DNA of 44,638 nt from Gammaproteobacteria bacterium (GTDB lineage: Bacteria > Pseudomonadota > Gammaproteobacteria > Coxiellales > Coxiellaceae), in contig JABDDR010000009.1 of NCBI GenBank assembly GCA_013287505.1, positions 1-44,638 of the forward strand, read 5' to 3'. The notes beneath the pieces are model-generated. The model did not search any database. It worked only from the letters and a program-made list of their open reading frames with translations, and was not told where the DNA came from. The position numbers and the translations under genes are program-made. This document shows positions 17,025 to 27,651 of this stretch, one piece after another; positions within the stretch are counted from its first letter, which is position 1; every line of letters begins with the position of its first letter.

Positions 17025-18563
17025 ATGACTCAAAAATTGGTACGCTCAACCTCAACCGTTGCATTTTTTACCCTATTATCACGCATTATGGGATTTGCAC
17101 GCGATATTATTTTGGCGAATATTTTTGGCGCGGGCGGTCTATTTGATGCTTTCGTAGTTGCATTTCGACTCCCGAATTTTTTGCGACGCTTATTTGGCGA
17201 AGGTGCTTTTGCACAAGCGTTTGTGCCTATTTTAGCGGAACAACGTATCACGCAATCACCAGCACAAACACAAGCTTTTGTGGATCGTGTGGGTGGGACG
17301 CTGTCATTCACTGTCGCTGGTGTTGTGCTGATTGCTGAAATTTTTGCGCCCTTGTTAATTATGATTTTTGCACCCGGATTTTTGCATGATCCCGCGCGTT
17401 TTCATGTGGCAGAGCACATGGTGCGCATCATGTTTCCCTATTTATTACTAATCGTGCTCACTGCATTTGCAGGCGCCATATTGAATACATATGGCGTTTT
17501 TGCATCGCCTGCGTTCACGCCGATATTATTAAATATCGCATTAATTGGCGTTGCATTATTGTGGGCGCCCCATGCAGCAAAACCGATTTATGTATTAGCG
17601 TGGGGTGTGATTCTGGGTGGATTGGCGCAATTACTGATCCAAATGCCTTTTTTAAAAGCCATTCATTTGATGCCGAAATTTAAAATAGGATTTCGTGATC
17701 CCGGCGTTATGCGTGTGATGAAACGCATGTTGCCCGCTTTATTTGGTGTGTCTGTCGCGCAAATCAGTTTGTTGGTTGATAATGTATTTGCGTCATTTTT
17801 GCAGCGTGGCAGTATTTCGTGGCTGTATTATTCGGATCGTTTAATTTATTTTCCGTTAGGTATTATCGGTGTTGCGCTCGCAACGGTCGTCATGCCATAT
17901 TTATCGAAAAATCATGCTGAAAAAGACGAAAAAGTATTTTCAGATACATTGGATTGGGCTTTGCGTTGTACGCTTTACATTGGATTGCCTTGTGCGGTGG
18001 GGTTATTTATTTTAGCAGGCCCCATTTTATCCACGCTGATTCATTACGGAAAATTTAATAGTTTTGATGTGATTATGACGGCAAAAAGTTTGAGTGCTTT
18101 TGCGGTGGGTTTGCCCGCATTTATGCTTATTAAAATTCTCGCATCGGCTTTTTATTCACGTCAAAATATTCGCACGCCAGTAAAAATTGCGGCGATTGCA
18201 CTCGGTGTGAATTTAATTTTAAATGCGATACTGATTTTTCCTTTGAAACATGCGGGATTAGCGTTGTCTACGTCGTTATCATCTACTGCGAATGCGGGAA
18301 TGTTGTGGATTATATTAATGCGCGAAAAAATTTTTATACCATCACATGCATGGAAAAAAACAATCATACAATTGCTGATTGCCAATGGTGCTATGTCACT
18401 GCTTATTTATTTTCTTGCGGGATCATTAACGCCTTGGTTAACATGGCCTATTTTTACGCGTATTTGGCATTTGGTGATGATCTTGAGTGCGGGCGTCGGT
18501 TGTTATTTCTTATTGCTGAGCGTGATGGGTGTGCGTTTAAAACATTTTAGGTCGCCGTGTTGA
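17025..18563 (+). CDS. murJ: Lipid II flippase MurJ (MviN)
   Basis: This 512-residue polytopic membrane protein has about 14 transmembrane helices. The family start STVAFFTLLSRIMGFARDIILA is followed by FDAFVVAFRLPNFLRRLFGEGAFAQAFVP, the cavity-lining motif with its conserved arginines. MurJ moves lipid II across the inner membrane for peptidoglycan synthesis. The ATG has AAGGA 7 bases upstream. It diverges from rpsT and abuts ribF with no intergenic bases, the conserved murJ-ribF-ileS arrangement. Confidence 0.96.
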   Translation: MTQKLVRSTSTVAFFTLLSRIMGFARDIILANIFGAGGLFDAFVVAFRLPNFLRRLFGEGAFAQAFVPILAEQRITQSPAQTQAFVDRVGGTLSFTVAGVVLIAEIFAPLLIMIFAPGFLHDPARFHVAEHMVRIMFPYLLLIVLTAFAGAILNTYGVFASPAFTPILLNIALIGVALLWAPHAAKPIYVLAWGVILGGLAQLLIQMPFLKAIHLMPKFKIGFRDPGVMRVMKRMLPALFGVSVAQISLLVDNVFASFLQRGSISWLYYSDRLIYFPLGIIGVALATVVMPYLSKNHAEKDEKVFSDTLDWALRCTLYIGLPCAVGLFILAGPILSTLIHYGKFNSFDVIMTAKSLSAFAVGLPAFMLIKILASAFYSRQNIRTPVKIAAIALGVNLILNAILIFPLKHAGLALSTSLSSTANAGMLWIILMREKIFIPSHAWKKTIIQLLIANGAMSLLIYFLAGSLTPWLTWPIFTRIWHLVMILSAGVGCYFLLLSVMGVRLKHFRSPC

Positions 18564-19511
18564 ATGATGAAATTAATCCGTGATCCTTTCCAGCAAAAAC
18601 TACAATCGGTTATCACCATCGGCAATTTCGATGGTGTGCATTGTGGTCATCAGCGCTTAATTGAAACATTAATTCAATCATCACATGATTTAAAACTACC
18701 GTCTGTATTATTAACTTTCGAGCCGCATCCGACCGAATTTTTTTCACCCATATCTCCTGCGCCACGATTAATGCGTTTTTCTGAAAAATGGCATTTTATC
18801 AAAACCTATGGCATTGATTATTTTTACTGTTTGAAATTTAACAAACAGCTTGCACAATTATCTGCAGAAGATTTTGTAAAAAAGGTATTGGTCGATCAAC
18901 TGGGTGTTAAAAAAATAATTATCGGAGATAATTTTCGTTTTGGTGCAAAGCGTTTGGGCGATGTCACATTATTAAAAACACTCGGAAAAAACTATGGTTT
19001 TGACGTTGAAGCCATTTCGCAATCGATGGTTCGCGGTGATCGCATTAGCAGCTCACGTGTTCGAGATGCGTTGCATGAAGGCAATTTTAAGATGGTTTCT
19101 GAATTAACGAACCATTCGTTTTGCTTAACGGGTCGTGTTGCTTATGGCGATCAAATTGGCCGTACCCTGGGTTTTCCAACAGCCAATATTCATTTGCATC
19201 GCAAACAAGTACCATTGATGGGAATATTTGTGGTGCGCGTCCATGGATTAAAAAATAAAATATTACCAGGTGTTGCAAGCGTGGGATATCGCCCGACGTT
19301 TGATGGTAAAAAAATAATACTGGAAGTTTTTTTATTTGATTTTGATGAAGTTATTTATGGTCAAAAAATTACAGTGGAATTTTTAGAAAAAATTCGTGAC
19401 GAAGTGTATTTTGATTCCGTGTCAAAATTAATCACGCAAATTGAAAAAGATGTTGAGATAGCGAAAAAATATTTTACGTCAAATATATTCAAGAGGGATG
19501 ACAATGAGTAG
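18564..19511 (+). CDS. ribF: Bifunctional riboflavin kinase / FAD synthetase
   Basis: The 315-residue protein has the N-terminal nucleotidyltransferase motif ITIGNFDGVHCGHQRLI (HxGH-like), the IGDNFRFGAKRLGD and ISSSRVRDAL segments, and a C-terminal riboflavin kinase domain with GRVAYGDQIGRTLGFPTANI. It converts riboflavin to FMN and then FAD. The first ATG follows the murJ stop immediately, and a second ATG is the next codon. Its last 8 bases overlap the chosen start of the next gene. Confidence 0.95.
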   Translation: MMKLIRDPFQQKLQSVITIGNFDGVHCGHQRLIETLIQSSHDLKLPSVLLTFEPHPTEFFSPISPAPRLMRFSEKWHFIKTYGIDYFYCLKFNKQLAQLSAEDFVKKVLVDQLGVKKIIIGDNFRFGAKRLGDVTLLKTLGKNYGFDVEAISQSMVRGDRISSSRVRDALHEGNFKMVSELTNHSFCLTGRVAYGDQIGRTLGFPTANIHLHRKQVPLMGIFVVRVHGLKNKILPGVASVGYRPTFDGKKIILEVFLFDFDEVIYGQKITVEFLEKIRDEVYFDSVSKLITQIEKDVEIAKKYFTSNIFKRDDNE

Positions 19512-20046
19512 AGACGACGATGATTTACCACCAGGAAGCTCAAGGATTTTATCTGAAGACAGTTCCGCGTCCTCGTTGGGTTTCATTGAATATGTTGAAC
19601 AAAAAAAAATATTGGCGGAAAAAGAACAACAGTTAAGTGATGATAATATAAAGTTGCGGCGGGAAATTCAGAGGCAAAAGGAACGGATTGCCCATTTCAG
19701 CCAGCCACATCAACGTCTGATTGAACAACATGAAAACATGGTGATAGCACATCAACGCACAGTGACTGCTTTCAAAGATGAAGCGAAAAGATGGAAAGAA
19801 AAATATTTCGACTTGATGCGACGAAGTCATACAAGAGAAAGTGAGTTAGAAGGAAAAATAAGATTGCTAGAAAGAAAAATAACGCTTATGGAAAGGACAA
19901 TGCAACCCATTATTGACACACCGCGCTTAGGGACCGCTGCGAGAACCGTGCCAGCGAAACTGTCTAGTTTATTTCGAGAAAGAGTTAAAGCAACCAGAAG
20001 CTCGCAAAACTCGCAGAGTGATTCGGAATCACCCAGAAATATTTAA
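19504..20046 (+). CDS. Hypothetical coiled-coil protein 1, Ser-rich ends
   Basis: I do not recognise this 180-residue protein. I chose the second ATG (19504) because GAGGG sits about 6 bases upstream of it; an ATG at 19498 would leave no spacing. The N-terminus MSRDDDDLPPGSSRILSEDSSASS is acidic and Ser-rich. Residues of roughly 28-135 form a charged coiled coil (KKILAEKEQQL, KLRREIQRQKERI, ELEGKIRLLERKITLMERTM). The tail is basic then Ser-rich (RSSQNSQSDSESPRN). It overlaps ribF by 8 bases. The next gene has the same MSRD start and the same layout, so the two look like tandem paralogues. A structural or secreted-effector role is possible but unproven. Confidence 0.72.
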   Translation: MSRDDDDLPPGSSRILSEDSSASSLGFIEYVEQKKILAEKEQQLSDDNIKLRREIQRQKERIAHFSQPHQRLIEQHENMVIAHQRTVTAFKDEAKRWKEKYFDLMRRSHTRESELEGKIRLLERKITLMERTMQPIIDTPRLGTAARTVPAKLSSLFRERVKATRSSQNSQSDSESPRNI

Positions 20047-20057
20047 TAAGAAGAGAA

Positions 20058-20735
20058 ATGATTATGAGTAGAGATGAATTAAAAAAAGATCCTTCTGATG
20101 AGATTAGTCCAAGAGCAACCGGATTAAAAAACAGAAGACGCTCATCGGGAGAAATAGAGCGATTATTAAACGTATCGCATGATCAGTACAAACTGGTTTC
20201 TCGTCAATTAGATGAGGCACGCGAGCAAGTAGTCGCTGTACGTGAGCAATTAGTCGCTGTACGCGACGAGAGAAATGAATTGCTTGAAAGAGTGCGTACA
20301 CTAGAAAAATCACGTCAACAAGAGTCGACTGATCGTGCTGAACTTGTCACCAATTTTAAGCGTATTTTGCAAGACACGTGGAAGAAATATGAAACAGCTG
20401 CATCAGCGTTGGAAGAAAAAGAACGCGTTATCGAAGTGCTGCACAAAAAAGTAGTTGCTCTTAGGGAAGATAGAGCGATTGGAGAAATGAGTGTGCTTAG
20501 AAGTCAGATTGCTGCCGCTGAGGCACGCGCAAAAAGAGCTGAAGGTGAGTTAGCAACGCTTCAAACGAGTTTGGCACCCAAAAGATCACCCTATGCAGAT
20601 CCCCCTTATAAAATACCAACAACGTCTCGAAGAGCACCAACGGGACAACACTCAACTTTATTTAAAGTGGCGCCGCCTACTGGTGACAATAGACATCCTG
20701 CACCAATTTCAAGGCTATCGGTCTATCATCATTAA
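20058..20735 (+). CDS. Hypothetical coiled-coil protein 2, with duplicated heptad
   Basis: This unrecognised 225-residue protein (223 if the ATG at 20064, giving MSRDE, is used) has a basic/Ser-rich N-terminus and a long coiled coil (about residues 30-170). It ends in a Pro/Arg/His-rich disordered tail. Two adjacent seven-residue units, EQVVAVR and EQLVAVR, come from a 21-base tandem duplication at 20223-20264, adding exactly one heptad. The start region resembles the previous gene both in DNA (ATGAGTAGAGA) and in protein. It lies 11 bases downstream of that gene and before a DUF2909 gene, all between ribF and ileS, which are usually adjacent or nearly so. Confidence 0.72.
   Translation: MIMSRDELKKDPSDEISPRATGLKNRRRSSGEIERLLNVSHDQYKLVSRQLDEAREQVVAVREQLVAVRDERNELLERVRTLEKSRQQESTDRAELVTNFKRILQDTWKKYETAASALEEKERVIEVLHKKVVALREDRAIGEMSVLRSQIAAAEARAKRAEGELATLQTSLAPKRSPYADPPYKIPTTSRRAPTGQHSTLFKVAPPTGDNRHPAPISRLSVYHH
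20223..20264 (+). repeat. Tandem 21-bp duplication coding one coiled-coil heptad
   Basis: Unit 1 (20223-20243) and unit 2 (20244-20264) differ at only two positions (a G/T in the middle and the last base). Each codes EQ(V/L)VAVR. Confidence 0.85.
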
Positions 20736-20746
20736 AAGGGAATAAA

Positions 20747-20944
20747 ATGCTTGCAAGAATATTGATTACCGTAGCATTTGTAATGATTTTGTATTGTTTG
20801 GGTAGTGGCGCGTTTTATTTAACCCGTGCGCGTGGACCAATGCTGGCAAAAGCATTGACTTGGCGCATTATTCTCGCAATATTGTTATTTGCGTTTTTGT
20901 TTTTAGCGAATTATATGGGCTGGATACAACCGCATGGGGTATAA
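20747..20944 (+). CDS. Twin-transmembrane protein, DUF2909 family
   Basis: The 65-residue protein has two hydrophobic helices (about 2-26 and 38-60) separated by LTRARGPMLAKALTWRI and ends in GWIQPHG. The KALTWRI motif and IQPHG end are typical of the DUF2909 small inner-membrane family, often linked with respiratory-chain genes. Here it lies between the coiled-coil genes and ileS. AAGGG lies 8 bases before the ATG. Its function is unknown. Confidence 0.8.
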   Translation: MLARILITVAFVMILYCLGSGAFYLTRARGPMLAKALTWRIILAILLFAFLFLANYMGWIQPHGV

Positions 20945-21052
20945 GAATAAGGATTCACAGACGCTTTCGCTCGGTTTCTGAATATATAGCGCGAGGTTCA
21001 GTCTGATGATATAGTTTTTGGCTCAATTTCCAGCGAAAAAGAGTCAAAAAAT
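20945..21052. other. Intergenic region before ileS with a repeat fragment
   Basis: CGCTCGGTTTCTGA at 20968-20981 matches 14 bases of the arm of the large inverted repeat at 26318-26353. No clear -35/-10 pair or riboswitch was seen. Confidence 0.4.
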
Positions 21053-23836
21053 ATGACCGATTACAAAGACACACTGAATCTTCCCAAAACTGATTTTGCT
21101 ATGAAAGCGGATTTGCCAAAACGCGAACCGCAGATGTTATCGCATTGGCAAACGATCGATCTGTACAATTTGATTCGTCAAAAAATGGCTGGAAAACCGC
21201 AATTTATTTTGCATGATGGTCCCCCATATGCAAATGCCAATATTCATATGGGCACTGCGCTCAATAAAACTTTAAAAGATATCGTGATTAAATCCAAAAC
21301 GCTCAGCGGTTTTGATGCGCCCTATGTGCCGGGTTGGGATTGTCATGGCTTGCCGATCGAATTAAATGTTGAAAAAAAACAGGGAAAAGCAGGGGATAAA
21401 TTAACTGCCAAAGAATTTCGTGCAGCGTGTCGAGAATATGCAACCACGCAAGTCGCGTGTCAAAAAGAAGATTTTGAAAGACTCGGTGTGTTGGGTGATT
21501 GGAAAAACCCGTATTTAACGATGCAACACAGTTATGAGGCGAATGCTGTACGTGCGCTCGCAAAAATAGTGGCGAATGGTCATTTGCATCGTGGGCAAAA
21601 ACCGGTGCATTGGTGTACAGCTTGTGGCTCTGCATTAGCAGAAGCAGAAGTAGAGTATAAAGAAAAAACATCGCCGGCGATTGATGTGGCGTTTGATGTG
21701 GTTGATGTTAAAAAATGCTTATCGTTATTTTCATGCACAGGTGACGCGATCAGTCGCGTTTCCGCGGTAATTTGGACAACAACGCCTTGGACTTTGCCTG
21801 CGAATGAAGCAATATCTGTTCATCCTGAATTTAATTATGTTCTCGTAGAGACTATATTTATCGCGTCTCAAAAATATTTAATTCTCGCCGAAGATTTATT
21901 AGAAACGGTGATGTCGCGTTACGGTATTTCTGATTACAAAATCCTTGGAAAAACGCTTGGTAAAAACCTGGAAAAATTATTAGTACAACATCCATTTTTA
22001 GATCGACAAGTGCCCATTATTTTAGGCGATCATGTGACAACGGAAGCAGGAACCGGTGCTGTTCATACTGCACCCGCACACGGACAAGATGATTACGTGA
22101 TTGGTACTAAATACAATTTACCGATGCGTAATCCAGTGAATGCACAAAGTTGTTTTATCGATGAAGTCCCTCATTTTGCTGGATTACATGTCTTTAAAGC
22201 CAATGAACCCATCATCGAGTTATTAAAACAATCAGGACATTTATTGCATCATGAAAATATCACGCATAGTTATGCGCATTGCTGGCGACACAAAACGCCT
22301 TTAATTTTCAGGGCGACGCCACAATGGTTTATCAGCATGACGCAAAAGAATCTGCGCGAGAATGTTTTGAAAACCATTCCGAGCGTGCAATGGATTCCGA
22401 ATTGGGGTGAGCAACGCATCACAAAAATGATTGAAGCGCGTCCGGATTGGTGTATTTCACGGCAACGGGCGTGGGGCATTCCGATTACGCTTTTAGTGCA
22501 TAAAAATACGGGTGAATTGCATCCCGATACTTTATCAGTCATGGAAAAAGCGGCGGTTTTAATTGAAAAAAGTGGCATCGATGCATGGCACGATTGCGAT
22601 ATTAATACATTAATTACCGATGGAAGTGATTACGATAAAATTACCGATGTGTTAGACGTGTGGTTTGATTCCGGTGTGTCGCATTTTTGTGTATTAGAAA
22701 AACGCCCTGAATTAAAAGAACCCGCGGATTTATATTTAGAAGGTTCTGATCAACACCGTGGATGGTTTCATACGTCATTATTAACTGCTGTGGCAATGCG
22801 TGAAAATGCGCCTTATAAATCGGTATTAACGCATGGTTATGTTGTGGATGCGCAAGGTCGCAAAATGTCGAAATCAATCGGCAACACCATTTCACCCGCA
22901 GATATTGTGAAAAATTATGGTGCTGATGTATTGCGCTTATGGGCGATGGCAACGGATTATACGGATGATATTAGTATTTCTGATGAAATTTTAAAACGTT
23001 CGTCGGATGCTTATCGTCGCATTCGAAACACGATGCGTTTTTTATTATCGAATTTATCAGATTTTAATCCGGAAACAGATTTGATAGATGTCAATCATTT
23101 GGTTGCACTCGATGCGTGGTTAATTGCGCGTGTGGAGAAATTACAAAAAGAAATTATTGATGCGTACAATGCTTATCAATTTTCAGCGATCTATCATTTG
23201 ATTTTAAATTTTTGCACTGTGGAATTAGGCAGTTTTTATTTGGACGTGATTAAAGACCGTCAATATACTGCGGCAAAAAAAGGCATTGCGCGACGCTCAT
23301 CGCAAACGGCGATGTTTTATTTGTGTGAAGCGATGGTGCGTTGGCTTGCGCCTATCATGAGTTTTACAGCCGATGAAATTTGGCAGTGTATGCCTGGCAA
23401 TCGAGATAAATCCATATTTCTGAATGCGTGGTTTACCGATTTTCCAAAATTAAAAGAAGACAATCAATTTGATTGGCAGTGGCTGATGAAAGTGCGTGAT
23501 GATGTGAATAAAGTATTGGAAGTCTATCGCGCCGAAGGAAAAATTGGTTCTGCATTAGATGCAGAAATTATTCTGCATGCCTCAGGCAGAACGCATGAAA
23601 AATTGTCTGTGTTAAAAGACGAGTTGCGGTTTTTGTTAATTGTATCGGAAGCAAAATTAATCAATGATCATTCTGCATCTGAATTGAAAATTGACGTGGT
23701 TGTTTCAACGCATGCCAAATGCGCGCGTTGCTGGCAGCGTCGTGAGGATGTCGGTACCCATAAAGCGCACGAAACATTGTGTGAACGCTGCATCGACAAT
23801 CTCGGGAATGAAGGCGAAAAACGGTTTTTTGCTTGA
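21053..23836 (+). CDS. ileS: Isoleucyl-tRNA synthetase
   Basis: This 927-residue class I synthetase has the HIGH motif as [16 protein letters not shown] (near residue 60), the editing-domain [26 protein letters not shown], the KMSKS loop [11 protein letters not shown] and a C-terminal zinc site CARCW...CERC. It charges tRNA-Ile. The stretch VETIFIASQ (21845-21870) is coded by a copy of the GAGACGCG palindromic repeat and adds a few residues compared with E. coli IleS as I remember it. It is followed by a strong hairpin and then, unusually, by a Bro-N gene before lspA. Confidence 0.97.
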   Translation: MTDYKDTLNLPKTDFAMKADLPKREPQMLSHWQTIDLYNLIRQKMAGKPQFILHDGPPYANANIHMGTALNKTLKDIVIKSKTLSGFDAPYVPGWDCHGLPIELNVEKKQGKAGDKLTAKEFRAACREYATTQVACQKEDFERLGVLGDWKNPYLTMQHSYEANAVRALAKIVANGHLHRGQKPVHWCTACGSALAEAEVEYKEKTSPAIDVAFDVVDVKKCLSLFSCTGDAISRVSAVIWTTTPWTLPANEAISVHPEFNYVLVETIFIASQKYLILAEDLLETVMSRYGISDYKILGKTLGKNLEKLLVQHPFLDRQVPIILGDHVTTEAGTGAVHTAPAHGQDDYVIGTKYNLPMRNPVNAQSCFIDEVPHFAGLHVFKANEPIIELLKQSGHLLHHENITHSYAHCWRHKTPLIFRATPQWFISMTQKNLRENVLKTIPSVQWIPNWGEQRITKMIEARPDWCISRQRAWGIPITLLVHKNTGELHPDTLSVMEKAAVLIEKSGIDAWHDCDINTLITDGSDYDKITDVLDVWFDSGVSHFCVLEKRPELKEPADLYLEGSDQHRGWFHTSLLTAVAMRENAPYKSVLTHGYVVDAQGRKMSKSIGNTISPADIVKNYGADVLRLWAMATDYTDDISISDEILKRSSDAYRRIRNTMRFLLSNLSDFNPETDLIDVNHLVALDAWLIARVEKLQKEIIDAYNAYQFSAIYHLILNFCTVELGSFYLDVIKDRQYTAAKKGIARRSSQTAMFYLCEAMVRWLAPIMSFTADEIWQCMPGNRDKSIFLNAWFTDFPKLKEDNQFDWQWLMKVRDDVNKVLEVYRAEGKIGSALDAEIILHASGRTHEKLSVLKDELRFLLIVSEAKLINDHSASELKIDVVVSTHAKCARCWQRREDVGTHKAHETLCERCIDNLGNEGEKRFFA
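21845..21870. repeat. GAGACGCG-family repeat copy inside ileS coding sequence
   Basis: The 26 bases run GTAGAGAC-(7)-ATCGCGTCTCA. They match the copy at 41729-41754 at 22 of 26 positions; all differences lie in the middle 7 bases. The reading frame is open through it. Confidence 0.65.
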
Positions 23837-23862
23837 AAAATTGTTTTAAATCAATTGGATAT

Positions 23863-23901
23863 GTCAAAGGGGGGGGGGGCAATTTGCCCCCCCCCTTTGA
23901 C
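23863..23901. repeat. Long G-tract/C-tract palindrome
   Basis: GTCAAA, eleven G, C, AATTT, G, nine C, then TTTGAC make an almost perfect hairpin 27 bases after the ileS stop. It resembles the CCCCCTTT/AAAGGGGG hairpins at 33635 and 39339. Homopolymer runs this long are unusual in this AT-rich sequence. Confidence 0.7.
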
Positions 23902-23909
23902 TTAATCCA

Positions 23910-23966
23910 TTGAAAAAACACGGTATTTCGGTTGTTTTACGGGTGTGATACCGTGGATTTTTTCAA
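23910..23966. terminator. Bidirectional terminator-like hairpin after ileS
   Basis: The arms TTGAAAAAACACGGTAT and ATACCGTG-GA-TTTTTTCAA pair over about 17 bases with a 21-base loop and carry a T-run on the descending arm. This would end ileS transcription before the Bro-N gene. Confidence 0.55.
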
Positions 23967-23980
23967 ATTGAGGACTTTTT

Positions 23981-24805
23981 ATGACCCAAGAAACCGCTGT
24001 CATCTTGTTTAAAGAAAAAGAGATTCGTCGTGCATGGCATAAAAAAGAATGGTGGTTTGCCGTTGTGGATGTGGTTGCTGCATTAACGGATTCTCCACAG
24101 CCGGATGGTTATCTCAAAGATATTCGTCGTCGTGATGGTGAATTAGCCAAACGTTGGAAAAGAATAATTAAAACATTTTCAATTGAAACATTGGGCGGCG
24201 CGCAAAAAATAAATTGCGCCAATACGGAAAATTTATTACGCATCATTCAATCGATTCCATCGCCAAAAGCAGAACCCTTTAAGTTGTGGTTAGCAAAAGT
24301 CGGTTATGAGCGGATTTTAGAAATTGAAAATCCTGAACTTGCGCAAGAACGCATGAAAAAAATGTATGAACTAAAAGGATTTTCGAAAGAATGGATTGAT
24401 AAACGATTGCGCGGAATTGCAATTCGACAAAATTTAACTGACGAATGGAAAGAACGCGGTATTTCAAATGATCGTGATTATGCGATTTTAACGGCAGAAA
24501 TTTCAAAAGCCACTTTTGGAATGACACCCGTCGAATACAAAAATTTTAAAAATTTACCAGAGCAATCAAAAGAAAATTTGCGCGATCATATGACGGATTT
24601 AGAATTGATTTTTACGATGTTAGGTGAGAAGGTGACTACTGAGATTTCAAAACAAGAGAAACCGTTGCTAATGCCTGCGCATAAAATCGTTGCGCGTCGC
24701 GGCGGAAATGTTGCTGGTAATGCGAGAAAAGATACGGAAAAAGAATTGAAAAAAAGTGTTATCAGTAAAACAAATCATTTGCAGTTGTTGGGAGAAGACT
24801 TATGA
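23981..24805 (+). CDS. Bro-N domain protein (phage antirepressor-like)
   Basis: The 274-residue protein has an N-terminal Bro-N-like domain (about residues 5-110: ILFKEKEIRRAWHKKEWWFAVVDVVAALTDS, then LLRIIQSIPSPKAEPFKLWLAKVG). A second helical region (EWIDKRLRGIAIRQNLTDEWKERGI...YAILTAEISKATFG) follows, with a basic tail (HKIVARRGGNVAGNARKDTEKELKKS). Such proteins derive from phage/viral antirepressors but are also common singly in bacterial chromosomes. GAGG lies 7 bases before the ATG. Its TGA overlaps the lspA ATG (ATGA), so it is translationally coupled to lspA although it looks like an insert in the conserved ileS-lspA-ispH operon. Its DNA target is unknown. Confidence 0.85.
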   Translation: MTQETAVILFKEKEIRRAWHKKEWWFAVVDVVAALTDSPQPDGYLKDIRRRDGELAKRWKRIIKTFSIETLGGAQKINCANTENLLRIIQSIPSPKAEPFKLWLAKVGYERILEIENPELAQERMKKMYELKGFSKEWIDKRLRGIAIRQNLTDEWKERGISNDRDYAILTAEISKATFGMTPVEYKNFKNLPEQSKENLRDHMTDLELIFTMLGEKVTTEISKQEKPLLMPAHKIVARRGGNVAGNARKDTEKELKKSVISKTNHLQLLGEDL

Positions 24806-25284
24806 AAACAAATAAAAAAGCATGGACATGGATTTTTTTAAGCCTGTTTATTATTGCTTGCGATCAACTCACGAAATATATTGTTTTAAAAAAATTTACA
24901 GAACAAACTGTTGTTCATGTACTTCCTTTTTTAAATTTTATTTTGCGATTTAATTCTGGCGCTGCTTTTAGTTTTTTGGGGAGCTCGAATGGATGGCAAG
25001 TATATTTATTATCAGGTATTTCTCTCACGGTATCTTTGATATTGGTTATTTGGTTATGTCGTTTACCGCGCGCCGCATGGATGACGGCATTGCCCGTAAG
25101 TTTGGTATTGGGTGGCGCATTGGGTAATTTAATCGATCGTGTACGTTTTGGTTATGTGACCGATTTTATTGATTTTCATCTGGGAAACTGGCATTTTGCC
25201 ACTTTTAATATTGCAGATTCTGCTGTTTCTGTCGGCGCAACGTGGTTAATTTTGAGATTATTGTATGAAGGTTTTACTAGCTAA
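24802..25284 (+). CDS. lspA: Lipoprotein signal peptidase (signal peptidase II)
   Basis: The 160-residue inner-membrane aspartyl protease has four helices and the conserved [31 protein letters not shown] (first catalytic Asp in NLIDR) and [11 protein letters not shown] (second catalytic Asp). It removes signal peptides from prolipoproteins such as the NlpC protein encoded at 30555. Its ATG overlaps the Bro-N stop by 4 bases and its 3' end overlaps ispH by 20 bases. Confidence 0.96.
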   Translation: MKTNKKAWTWIFLSLFIIACDQLTKYIVLKKFTEQTVVHVLPFLNFILRFNSGAAFSFLGSSNGWQVYLLSGISLTVSLILVIWLCRLPRAAWMTALPVSLVLGGALGNLIDRVRFGYVTDFIDFHLGNWHFATFNIADSAVSVGATWLILRLLYEGFTS

Positions 25285-26221
25285 TCCTCGGGGTTTTTGT
25301 GCCGGCGTTGATCGTGCGATCGAAATTGTTGAGCGTGCATTAGATCAATTGGGTGCGCCGATTTATGTGCGTCACGAAGTGGTGCACAATCGTCCTGTAG
25401 TTGAAGGATTAAAAGCAAAAGGCGCTATTTTTCTCGATGATATTAGTGAAGTGCCTGAAGGCGCTACGCTGATTTTTAGTGCGCATGGCGTGTCACAAGA
25501 AGTTCGACAATTAGCGCAGCAAAGAAAATTTAATTTATTTGATGCTACTTGTCCGCTTGTTACAAAAGTACATATGGAAGTAGCGCGTTATGCTAAAAAA
25601 AATATCGAATGTATTTTGATTGGTCATGCAGGGCATCCTGAAGTCGAAGGAACGATGGGGCAGTATCATAATGCCGATGCCGGTATTTATTTAATTCAAA
25701 CCGTTGACGATGTATTTGCCTTAAAATTAAAAAATCCGGATCACTGTGCATATGTGACACAAACCACATTGTCTGTGAATGATACGGTTGAAATTATTTC
25801 TGCATTAAAAACAAAATTTCCCAAAATGACGTGTCCTAAAAAAGACGATATTTGTTATGCCACTACGAATCGTCAAACTGCAGTTAGCGAGCTTGCAAAA
25901 TTATGTCAGGTGATGATTGTGGTGGGATCGATTGAAAGTTCGAATTCCAATCGTTTGAAAGAATTGGCGGAGCGTTTGGGTTGTCGATCGTATTTATTGG
26001 ATGATCCTAATGAGATGCAACGATCATGGTTTGATGGTGTGGAAGTTGTTGGTGTTACCGCTGGTGCATCGGCGCCGGAAGATTTGGTGCAGGAAGTTAT
26101 TCTTCAGTTAAAAAATTGGGGTGCGGATGTTGTTTCTGAGTTGCCAGGCACGGAAGAAAATATTACGTTTGCATTGCCCAAGACGTTGCGGGATAGAAAC
26201 CGAGTGATTCAGTCGAGCGAT

Positions 26222-26239
<18 letters not shown>
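25265..26239 (+). CDS. ispH: 4-hydroxy-3-methylbut-2-enyl diphosphate reductase
   Basis: The 324-residue iron-sulfur enzyme makes IPP and DMAPP in the last step of the MEP pathway. The three cluster cysteines are in [23 protein letters not shown] and [32 protein letters not shown] and SSNSNRL are the substrate-binding motifs. It starts inside lspA. The last codons (SETER-stop) are written by the left arm of a perfect 36-bp inverted repeat whose right arm writes the same SETER-stop for the convergent obgE gene. Confidence 0.96.
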
Positions 26240-27361
<1,122 letters not shown>

Positions 27362-27368
27362 CTATGAA

Positions 27369-27392
27369 AAAGACGCGATAAATCGCGTCTTT
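27369..27392 (-). terminator. Palindrome between rpmA and obgE; possible attenuator
   Basis: Eleven-base arms AAAGACGCGAT / ATCGCGTCTTT flank a 2-base loop and, read leftward, are followed by TTC. The rpmA stop codon lies at the edge of the arm. The core GACGCGAT...ATCGCGTC is the same as in the GAGACGCG repeat family. Confidence 0.6.
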
Positions 27393-27648
27393 ACGCTGTG
27401 ATAACCGAAACTGTTTTGCGACGATAAGGACCTTTTACTGAAAAGCACACTTGACCATCAACCAATGCATACAATGTATGATCACGACCCATGCCAACGC
27501 CTTTTCCAGGATGACAGTTCGTGCCACGTTGACGAATAATAATATTACCCGCGATCACGTGTTCATTACCGAATTTTTTTACGCCTAAATATTTGGGGTT
27601 CGAGTCGCGTCCGTTACGCGTGCTACCACCCGCTTTCTTATGTGCCAT
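27391..27648 (-). CDS. rpmA: 50S ribosomal protein L27
   Basis: This 85-residue protein begins [27 protein letters not shown], the L27 signature, and has [30 protein letters not shown]27's N-terminus reaches the peptidyl-transferase centre. It lies 3 bases after rplU and upstream of obgE. Confidence 0.98.
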   Translation of the reverse strand: MAHKKAGGSTRNGRDSNPKYLGVKKFGNEHVIAGNIIIRQRGTNCHPGKGVGMGRDHTLYALVDGQVCFSVKGPYRRKTVSVITA

Positions 27649-27651
27649 CGT

